Shown: positions 22,523-29,438 of the stretch, one piece after another
Layout: every line of letters begins with the position of its first letter
Numbering within the stretch: the stretch's first letter is position 1
Assembly (NCBI GenBank): GCA_017646685.1
Contig: JAGCLZ010000010.1
Location: forward strand, 1-40,403
Direction: 5' to 3'
DNA length: 40,403 nucleotides
From: Bacteroidales bacterium
GTDB lineage: Bacteria; Bacteroidota; Bacteroidia; Bacteroidales; P3
Program-made: the position numbers and the translations under genes
Notes under the pieces: model-generated
Seen by the model: only the letters and a program-made list of their open reading frames with translations
The model's database searches: none
What the model was told of the DNA's origin: nothing

Positions 22523-23665
22523 ATGAAAAATATACGTTCGTTTTCTACACCTATATTATTGTTATGTATTGTTTTGTTATTATCGGCTTGTAGTCGTTAC
22601 TCTGTTTATCCTACCAAGGTGCGTAGCAGTCGTATAATTGGTGGTGGTATGGTATATGCTTTGCCAAAAACTGTTGTAAGGGTAGATGTATTGGTCGAAA
22701 AAACCGACTACGATGCAAGTCCGTATGTGGAATATGCCGAAGAATTGTTGGGAATAGTACTTGATGACGACGAGGGTGCTATACATAAGATAAAGGGAGT
22801 ATCTATATCGGCTATCAACAAGCCGGACCCTGAAGGTTATTATTATATAGAACCAAAATTTTCAAATCTATCGGTACAGCTTAACGAACAAGGTTTGTTG
22901 CGTTCCATAAACAGCGATAGCCTAATGACCAAAACAGAATTATCTACACCTAAACAAGCCGAAAAAGTATCGAAGATAAACCTTACCGATCTTCTTTACG
23001 AGCCAATGGACTATGACGATGAAGAGGAATTTGATGATGATAATAGTTCGTCGGCATCGAGAAGCATATCGCTAAGCGACCGTGCAAAAGCGGCTGCTGA
23101 AACAATAATGGATATACGAACCAAGAAGAGAGAGATACTTTACGGTGAGTTTGAATCGGAATATGATTCTAAAATGATATCTACTGTATATGAACAGTTG
23201 GAGCAACAAGAACAAAAATACTTGCAACTATTTACCGGTGTGAAGACAACATACAACGAAGTCTTCTATATAGAACCGGAAGCATCCAAAATGATTGTCG
23301 ATGACCAAACTGTGGAACTTTTCCGCTTCTCGGAAGATAAAGGAATTGTAGATTCGTCGGTGGTGGATGCTCCGATAGTATATTGCAATTTACGTTGCGA
23401 AAACGAGCTGTATGTACTGAATAAGTATTTGAAGCAAAAGCCTAAGAATTATTTCAAATATGTTTCGAAACTTAGACGTTCACCCAAAACTTTCCGTTAC
23501 AGAATACCTGAACAAGTAACCGTAAGCCTTATAACACCACAGTTTACATATCAACAACAGATAAAAGTGGCTCAATATGGTCCTGTGATGGAGTTGCCTC
23601 ATAGAAATTTCGAAGCATTGTTTGACGAAAAAACAGGCGAACTTATTTATTACAAAAATAAGTAA
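22523..23665 (+). CDS. DUF4831 family lipoprotein
   Basis: 380 residues from ATG 22523. Lipoprotein signal with lipobox LLSAC (Cys23). The start of the mature chain, GGMVYALPKTVVRVDVLVEKTDYDASPYVEYAEELLGI, is the DUF4831 signature. An acidic stretch lies near 165-180 (DYDDEEEFDDDNSS), and a repeated PDPEGYYYIEP-like region precedes it. Function unknown; found in Bacteroidales and predicted to be membrane-anchored in the periplasm or on the surface. It lies between the symporter and rnz. Confidence 0.85.
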   Translation: MKNIRSFSTPILLLCIVLLLSACSRYSVYPTKVRSSRIIGGGMVYALPKTVVRVDVLVEKTDYDASPYVEYAEELLGIVLDDDEGAIHKIKGVSISAINKPDPEGYYYIEPKFSNLSVQLNEQGLLRSINSDSLMTKTELSTPKQAEKVSKINLTDLLYEPMDYDDEEEFDDDNSSSASRSISLSDRAKAAAETIMDIRTKKREILYGEFESEYDSKMISTVYEQLEQQEQKYLQLFTGVKTTYNEVFYIEPEASKMIVDDQTVELFRFSEDKGIVDSSVVDAPIVYCNLRCENELYVLNKYLKQKPKNYFKYVSKLRRSPKTFRYRIPEQVTVSLITPQFTYQQQIKVAQYGPVMELPHRNFEALFDEKTGELIYYKNK

Positions 23666-23669
23666 CCTT

Positions 23670-24590
23670 ATGGATTTTACTATAACAGTTCTTGGTAGCA
23701 GTGCTGCATTGCCAACGGCCACACGCCAATGTTCGGCACAGGTGGTAGCTTTGGAGGGATTCAGAATACTGATAGATTGTGGCGAGGGAACTCAGAATCA
23801 GGTGCGACGCTATAGGATAAAGTTTCAAGCAATTGATAATATATTTATTTCGCACTTGCATGGCGACCATTTCTATGGATTGCCGGGGTTGTTGTCGTCT
23901 ATGCATTTGTGTGGACGTACAGAGCCTTTGAATATTTTCGCGCCAAAAGGATTAAAGAAGATTCTCACAGACATGTTTATAACCTCCAACTCTGTTTTCT
24001 CGTACGAGCTGATATTTCATGAGTTGGAAGGCAACGAGCCCAGTGTGTTGCTCGAAAACAAAAAATGTAGAATCACGGCGTTCCCTCTCGTTCACTCTGT
24101 TCCTGCCTATGGTTTCCACATTCAAGAGATGCCGCAGATGCTTAATCTTCGACACGGAGTGAGACATACTTACAACCTTGCCAACGACGAAATGATACGG
24201 ATAAAGATGGGCGAAGACTACCTTGCACCCGATGGTAGGGTTATACCTAATGCTGTGCTTACCAAGCCTCCAAAACCACCGTTGAGTTATGCTTATTGTT
24301 GCGATACACGTTACGACGAATCGTTGTTGAAACATATATCTGATGTAGATCTTTTGTGTTTTGATTGTACTTTTGAGGCTGCTCTTTCGTCATTTGCCAA
24401 TGAAAAACTTCATGGAACCACTGTCTCTGCTGCAACAGCTGCTCGAGAAGCAAAAGCCAAACATTTGATGCTTACACATTTCTCGGCACGCTACGGCGAT
24501 GTGGAACCTTTGGTGGAAGAAGCCAAAGCTGTATTTCCAAACACTTTTGCTGCTACCGATGGTTTGCGTATAGAGCTAAACAATATGTAA
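23670..24590 (+). CDS. rnz: Ribonuclease Z (tRNA 3' processing)
   Basis: 306 residues from ATG 23670. Metallo-beta-lactamase fold with the zinc motif SHLHGDHFYGLPGLL near 67-81, further ligands in FDCTF (about 230) and LTHFSARY (about 270), and a flexible arm around the region PNAVLTKPPKPPLSYAYCCDTRY. It removes 3' trailers from pre-tRNAs, relevant here because the tRNA-Gln gene lacks an encoded CCA. The start is 4 bases after DUF4831. Confidence 0.97.
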   Translation: MDFTITVLGSSAALPTATRQCSAQVVALEGFRILIDCGEGTQNQVRRYRIKFQAIDNIFISHLHGDHFYGLPGLLSSMHLCGRTEPLNIFAPKGLKKILTDMFITSNSVFSYELIFHELEGNEPSVLLENKKCRITAFPLVHSVPAYGFHIQEMPQMLNLRHGVRHTYNLANDEMIRIKMGEDYLAPDGRVIPNAVLTKPPKPPLSYAYCCDTRYDESLLKHISDVDLLCFDCTFEAALSSFANEKLHGTTVSAATAAREAKAKHLMLTHFSARYGDVEPLVEEAKAVFPNTFAATDGLRIELNNM

Positions 24591-24641
24591 AAAACACCAT
24601 TATTACACTCTGTTCAAGATTATAATAATATAGTGCAATAT

Positions 24642-24676
24642 GGGAGCTAAATTGTTTACAATATAGCTCCCTTTAG
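24642..24676 (+). terminator. Rho-independent terminator after rnz
   Basis: GGGAGCTA (24642-24649) pairs with TAGCTCCC (24664-24671) with an inner ATTGT/ACAAT stem; TTT and a further TTTT follow. Confidence 0.75.
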
Positions 24677-24717
24677 TTTTATGTTCGCCATTGGTTGCTG
24701 TTTTGTTATATTGTAAA

Positions 24718-24753
24718 AAGAAAGGCAGCAATCCACTTGATGGATTTGCTGCC
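24718..24753 (-). terminator. Terminator of the dipeptidyl peptidase III gene
   Basis: On the minus strand GGCAGCAAATCCA pairs with TGGATTGCTGCC (one bulged base) across a short TCAAG loop, followed by TTTCTTTTT. It lies 25 bases after the stop at 24779. Confidence 0.85.
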
Positions 24754-24778
24754 ATAATATATATACTAAAAAAGGGGG

Positions 24779-26827
24779 TTATCTTGTTGGTTCTAGAGTG
24801 GCGTATTTTTTGCCATAGTCTAGGTGTTGTTGCATAAAGTCGGTAGGATATTCGATGCGGTAGTCAACAGTTTTTCCATCTTCAACCACAGGAACAATTT
24901 CGGGATTGATAAATCCGCCGTATGGTTTTATACCAAGGGCTGCGTAGCGTTCTTTTACTTCTTTGTGAAGTTCGGGGTCTACTTGTACAGCATATTTTTC
25001 AACCATTGCTTTACCGGCTTCGTAGTCGCCTTCGGATTTGATACGTTGTATTTCGGCAAGCAACTGACCAAAAAGATTGCGAAGTTTTACAAAGTCATTT
25101 ATAACGAAATATGTTTTGCCATCTTTTATTTTCTTTTCGATAACGTTTTCAGCTTTTCCTTGTTCGTAGCACCATTCCGATATCAGTTTGCGGTCTTGCA
25201 TGTGCGATTCGGTTATGGTTTTGCCAAGTTCCACTCTTGCAAGTTGTCCCATAAGACCGTTGCGGATAAACGAGATGTATTCGGCTTTGTAGGCTTCGCC
25301 ATCGGGCATGATGCCAAGTTCTACCATTTTTGGGTCGGCACAATAATAAAGTCCAAACAAGTCGGCACGTGCTTCTTCCAAAGCCGAGCTGTATTCTTTC
25401 AAAGCACCTGATGGAGTGCCGGGAAGCAATTGGCCCGATCCGTGTCCTAAGCATTCGTGCAAGTCGGTGTGTACCACACTTGTGTGTGAGCCATACTTTT
25501 TGCAGATGTCAATTTCGGCTTGGTCGTAAGCAAATTCGCTAAGCATGCTCTTTGGCGATTCTTCGGCTGCTTTGTCGTAGGCTTCCATAAGGTTGGTGAT
25601 GGTTACAGATTTAGAACCGTGGTTTTTACGTATCCAGTCGGCGTTTGGTAGGTTTATTCCTATAGGAGGTGCAGGGAAGCAGTCGCCTGCCAAAGTAGTG
25701 GCTATGATGCCTTTGGCCGATACGCCTTTCACTTCTTTTTTCTTGAATTTGTCGTCAACCGGCGAGTTGTCTTCAAACCATTGTGCATTGTCGCTTATGG
25801 TTTTGGAACGTTTGCTGGCTTCAAAGTCGCGGAAATTAACCACCGCTTCCCACGATGCTTTACGTCCTAGTGGGTCGCTATAGTCTTCGATAAATCCATT
25901 TACATAATCTATTGTAGATTCGGTATCTTCAACCCATGCCACATTGTAGGCATCCCATACTTCTAGGTTGCCGGTTTTGTAGTATTCGATAAGGAGATTG
26001 GTGTAGTTGCGTTGAGCATCGTTTTCGGCCACAGCATTGGCTTTTTCCAACCAATAAATTATTTGGTCTATAGCTTTGCCGTAAAGGCCATCGCCACTGC
26101 GATATACATCTTCGCAAACTTTGCCGTCTTTTTTCACCAATTTGGAGTTCAAACCGTACGATATAGGGGTTTCGTCCTTGGGATCTTGCATTTTGGTGTA
26201 GAAGTCTTCGGCTTCTTTTTGCGACACACCTTCGTAGAAATTCACTGCCGAAGTGGCCACAATGTCTATGCCTTGGCCGCTGTTACGACGAGTGGCATAC
26301 ATCTCTTGGTCGAACATTATCGGGGTGATGAAAGCCAAAAATTCTTCAACCGATTCACCTTCTTTCAGCGGAAGGTTTTCGGCATTGCTGTTGCGAACAA
26401 GTTCGGCAAAGTATTCCTCTGTTATTTCGGGAGTGAATTTATCTTCGGCATAGTGGTGGTGAATACCATTGCTGAAGAATGCACGTTTGGCATATACCTC
26501 GAAGTTTTTATACTCCGGTGCGTTTTTGTCGCCGGTATAGGTGGTTAGTATGTTTTCGATAGTTTTGCGTATAGCCAAATTATATTTGAAATGTTGGTCC
26601 CATATAATATCTCTACCATATTTAGCGGCTTCGCCAAGGCAGTAGATATATTCCTTTTGTTGTAGGCTTAGGGAGTCCCATTCCGGTATTTGATAACGCA
26701 TTACTTTTAGGTCGGCAAATTCGTCAACAAGATATTTAAAGTCACCTGTTGTGCCGTCGGCTTTTTCTTTTGGGCTGCAAGCAAATAGCAACCCTGCTGT
26801 TCCGATGTACATAAATACTTTCTTCAT
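24779..26827 (-). CDS. Dipeptidyl peptidase III (M49), lipoprotein
   Basis: 682 residues. A lipoprotein signal with Cys17 (GLLFAC) anchors it in the membrane. The M49 zinc motif HECLGH is at 457-462 (Glu458 catalytic) and the third ligand is in EEARAD at 484-489, as in Bacteroidetes DPP III; the family motif in eukaryotes is HELLGH. It removes dipeptides from the N-terminus of oligopeptides in the periplasm or at the surface. Monocistronic, with its own terminator and no peptidase neighbours. Confidence 0.94.
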   Translation of the reverse strand: MKKVFMYIGTAGLLFACSPKEKADGTTGDFKYLVDEFADLKVMRYQIPEWDSLSLQQKEYIYCLGEAAKYGRDIIWDQHFKYNLAIRKTIENILTTYTGDKNAPEYKNFEVYAKRAFFSNGIHHHYAEDKFTPEITEEYFAELVRNSNAENLPLKEGESVEEFLAFITPIMFDQEMYATRRNSGQGIDIVATSAVNFYEGVSQKEAEDFYTKMQDPKDETPISYGLNSKLVKKDGKVCEDVYRSGDGLYGKAIDQIIYWLEKANAVAENDAQRNYTNLLIEYYKTGNLEVWDAYNVAWVEDTESTIDYVNGFIEDYSDPLGRKASWEAVVNFRDFEASKRSKTISDNAQWFEDNSPVDDKFKKKEVKGVSAKGIIATTLAGDCFPAPPIGINLPNADWIRKNHGSKSVTITNLMEAYDKAAEESPKSMLSEFAYDQAEIDICKKYGSHTSVVHTDLHECLGHGSGQLLPGTPSGALKEYSSALEEARADLFGLYYCADPKMVELGIMPDGEAYKAEYISFIRNGLMGQLARVELGKTITESHMQDRKLISEWCYEQGKAENVIEKKIKDGKTYFVINDFVKLRNLFGQLLAEIQRIKSEGDYEAGKAMVEKYAVQVDPELHKEVKERYAALGIKPYGGFINPEIVPVVEDGKTVDYRIEYPTDFMQQHLDYGKKYATLEPTR

Positions 26828-27046
26828 TGTATATTATTTGTTGATTTGATTATTCTATTGTTTTCTAAGCTTTATTTTTCCCAATCGTGATGCCTCACTT
26901 GTTGTGTTTCAACCAAAATGAAGCCATTCTTTCGGTTGGCAGATATACATAAATACTGTGTTATGCGATAATTACGCTATTTATTTGTTGTAAAATTTGC
27001 GACAAATATACACTTTTTTTTTGATATACGACATCTTGAAATTTCC

Positions 27047-27134
27047 CCCTTGATGTAGATGAAATTAGATCCCGATCTAGATTTGCCTGCCACGTGAGGT
27101 AGATAAATTTCCCTCGCGAGGGAAATTTCGGTGT
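27047..27134. repeat. 22-nt-period array, CTCGCGAGG/GTAGAT family, four units
   Basis: Aligned starts at 27047 (CCCTTGATGTAGAT), 27069 (ATCCCGATCTAGAT), 27091 (CACGTGAGGTAGAT) and 27113 (CTCGCGAGGGAAAT), exactly 22 nt apart. The last two units enclose a perfect 24-bp palindrome at 27105-27128 centred on CTCGCGAG. The tail GAAATTTCGG is shared with the array at 2294. Confidence 0.85.
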
Positions 27135-27163
27135 GTAGGACACATATAACAGAGTCTTTTTCA

Positions 27164-27229
27164 TGATAGGGTATAAATCTGCCGATGATAGGGTGTGAAC
27201 CAATTGATGATAGGGTATAAATAATGTGG
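27164..27229. repeat. 22-nt-period array, TGATAGGGTATAAA family
   Basis: Three direct units at 27164, 27186 and 27208, exactly 22 nt apart: TGATAGGGTATAAAT, TGATAGGGTGTGAAC, TGATAGGGTATAAAT. They are the same family as 2112-2177, where the middle unit is inverted instead. Confidence 0.87.
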
Positions 27230-27252
27230 TGGTATGATGCCTAAAATTATGT

Positions 27253-27282
27253 AGGTTACAAACCTTTTTGGGCAAACGTTTG
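27253..27282 (+). promoter_or_regulatory. Candidate operator(s) upstream of hcp
   Basis: AGGTT-ACA-AACCT (27253-27265) and the perfect palindrome CAAACGTTTG (27273-27282) lie 48-77 bases before the hcp start. GGGCAAACGTTTG (27270-27282) recurs in reverse at 12974-12986. A nitrosative-stress regulator (HcpR-type) would be expected here, but I cannot assign the site. Confidence 0.35.
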
Positions 27283-27329
27283 TTGTTGGTAACACATATA
27301 ATATAATGTATAATAGAAATAACAAAGAT

Positions 27330-28994
27330 ATGGAAAACCAAATGTTTTGCTTCCAATGCCAAGAAACAGCCAAGGGTGTTGGATGTACATCTAAGGGTGT
27401 GTGTGGTAAGGATTCGGGCTTGGCATCGCTTATGGATTTGCTGCTCTACGTTACCAAAGGAATATGTGCTGTAAAGGTTTCTTTTCCACCCGACGATATG
27501 ATGAAGATGGATAACAGCTACGTTTATTCGTCGCTGTTTAAGACCATTACCAACGCCGATTTCAGCTACGATGATATAAAGCAAACCATTGCCGAAGGCT
27601 TGGAGATAAAAAAGAAACTGATACTCAAAGCCAAGGAACATCTTATTCCACTGCCCGACATTGATGCAATAACGTGGCATGGCAGTGTATTTGACTACGA
27701 GAAGAAAGCCAAAGAGGTAGGTGTGCTTGTAGAAAGCAATGTGGATGCACGTTCGGCCAAAGAATTGATAACCTACGGACTAAAGGGGGTGGCTGCATAT
27801 ATGTACCATGCCGAAAAGTTGGGCTATACCAATAAGAGTATCGATAAGTTTGTTGATGAAACATTGGCTATGTTGCTTACTGATATACTTTCGTTTTCGG
27901 AACTTGCGGACCTTATAAACGAAACCGGGCGTGTGGGACTCGAAGCCATGAAGCTGTTGGATAAAGCCAATACCGAAACCTATGGCAATCCGGAGATGAC
28001 AAGGGTAAACATAGGGGTAAGGCGTAACCCCGGAATATTGGTTACTGGCCACGACCTTAAAGATTTGGAAGAACTGCTCGAGCAAACCAAGGGTACAGGA
28101 ATAGACATATATACCCATGGCGAGATGCTGCCGGCCAATGCGTATCCTTTTTTTAAGCAGTACGACCATTTTGTGGGAAACTATGGCAATGCTTGGTGGC
28201 GACAACGCGAAGAGTTTGCAGCATTCAAAGGACCTATACTCTTTACAACCAACTGTATAGTGCCTCCTCTAGACAATGCCTCATACCAAAACAGAATATA
28301 TACCACCGGTGCAACGGCATTGAAAAACTGCCAGCACATACCCGATAGAAAGAACGGAATGCCAAAGGACTTTGGCAGGATAATAGAACATGCCAAACAC
28401 TGTGCTCCTCCAAAAGAAATAGAGTATGGAAATATAATAATTGGTTTCGGACACAGACAGTTGTCCCTACTGTCGAACAAACTGATAGAAGAGGTGGAGA
28501 ATGGCAACATACGCCACTTTGTGGTAATGGCAGGATGCGATGGCAGGATGAAAAGTAGAAACTATTACAGCGACTTTGCACAGCTGCTGCCCCACGATGT
28601 GATGATACTTACGGCAGGATGTGCAAAATATAGATACAATAAATTGAACCTTCGTTCGATAGATGGTATTCCACGCGTAGTGGATGCAGGGCAATGCAAC
28701 GATGTGTATTCACTTATCCTATTTATGAAACGCATGAAAGAAGCCTTGGGATGCGAAAGCATAAACGATTTGCCAATAACCTACAATATAGCATGGTATG
28801 AACAAAAATCGGTGATAGTGCTTTTGGCATTGCTCTACCTTGGAGTCCGAAACATAAACCTCGGACCTACATTGCCGGCTTTTATCTCGCCAAACATGTT
28901 GGAGATGCTACAGCGTAAATATAATATAGGTACAATATCCAATGCCAAGGAAGACATAGAAAAATGGGTGAAAGAAGAATGTGTGGTGTGCTAG
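27330..28994 (+). CDS. hcp: Hydroxylamine reductase / hybrid cluster protein, class I
   Basis: 554 residues from ATG 27330; an earlier ATG at 27306 adds eight non-conserved residues. The N-terminal cluster motif C7-x2-C10-x8-C19-x5-C25 (MFCFQCQETAKGVGC) has the spacing of anaerobe-type class I Hcp, which binds [4Fe-4S]. Hybrid-cluster ligands appear in TGHDLKDLEEL, ILFTTNCIVPP, GCDGR and LTAGCAKY. Hcp reduces NO or hydroxylamine in nitrosative stress and takes part in protein S-nitrosylation in some bacteria. It stands alone between DPP III and a T9SS cargo gene. Confidence 0.97.
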   Translation: MENQMFCFQCQETAKGVGCTSKGVCGKDSGLASLMDLLLYVTKGICAVKVSFPPDDMMKMDNSYVYSSLFKTITNADFSYDDIKQTIAEGLEIKKKLILKAKEHLIPLPDIDAITWHGSVFDYEKKAKEVGVLVESNVDARSAKELITYGLKGVAAYMYHAEKLGYTNKSIDKFVDETLAMLLTDILSFSELADLINETGRVGLEAMKLLDKANTETYGNPEMTRVNIGVRRNPGILVTGHDLKDLEELLEQTKGTGIDIYTHGEMLPANAYPFFKQYDHFVGNYGNAWWRQREEFAAFKGPILFTTNCIVPPLDNASYQNRIYTTGATALKNCQHIPDRKNGMPKDFGRIIEHAKHCAPPKEIEYGNIIIGFGHRQLSLLSNKLIEEVENGNIRHFVVMAGCDGRMKSRNYYSDFAQLLPHDVMILTAGCAKYRYNKLNLRSIDGIPRVVDAGQCNDVYSLILFMKRMKEALGCESINDLPITYNIAWYEQKSVIVLLALLYLGVRNINLGPTLPAFISPNMLEMLQRKYNIGTISNAKEDIEKWVKEECVVC

Positions 28995-28998
28995 CCGG

Positions 28999-29035
28999 AA
29001 AATGTTTGCAGCTCTTGTTGCAAACATTTTTTATT
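28999..29035 (+). terminator. Rho-independent terminator of hcp
   Basis: AAAATGTTTGCA (28999-29010) and TGCAAACATTTT (29019-29030) form a perfect 12-bp stem with an 8-nt loop; TTATT follows. Confidence 0.88.
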
Positions 29036-29236
29036 GCACTTGTATATAGGCTTAATCCAATAATTGGATAATCTGAAATAAATTAGAAAAAAACATCTAA
29101 TAACCCTTTGGTTCATGAGTTTTTTGAGTAATAGAAATGAACAAAAAAGTGTATGCTTAATAGTTTGATAATAAATGAAATATTGTTTAAAGGTGCCGGT
29201 TAGGTTGAAAAAATATCGCTAAAAAAGCAAAAAATA

Positions 29237-29269
29237 TTTGCTTGTATAGAGAAATGTGTGTATTTTTGC
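29237..29269 (+). promoter_or_regulatory. Strong Bacteroidetes promoter of the T9SS cargo gene
   Basis: TTTG (29237-29240), a 20-nt spacer, and TATTTTTGC (29261-29269) match both consensus elements with ideal spacing. Confidence 0.85.
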
Positions 29270-29438
29270 ACCGTAAAACATGAAGTGCTATTTCTGTAGT
29301 CGTTAATGTGCCGAAGTTTGCTAATACTCTGTTGTTCAGATGTTGTATAGATAACTTTAGGTACGTGACCCGGCAAAGGAAAGTGCATGGATGTGGTACT
29401 AAAAATGAATTAATTTATTAATCAAAAGTTCAATTACA

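Larger units (their letters stand above)
26828..27329. other. 502-bp divergent gap between DPP III and hcp
   Basis: It holds a candidate minus-strand -7 element (TATATTTGT, 27002-27010), two repeat arrays (27047-27134 and 27164-27229) and two short palindromes ahead of hcp (27253-27282). No gene was seen. Confidence 0.65.
28995..29438. other. Gap with hcp terminator and promoter/leader of the T9SS cargo gene
   Basis: Terminator 28999-29035; promoter 29237-29269; then a leader of roughly 160 nt to the start codon with no recognisable riboswitch. No array here. Confidence 0.65.

Noticed and set aside
29270..29438. Riboswitch or small RNA in the leader of the T9SS cargo gene
   Set aside because: The leader is long, but no conserved element or stable paired structure could be recognised by eye.
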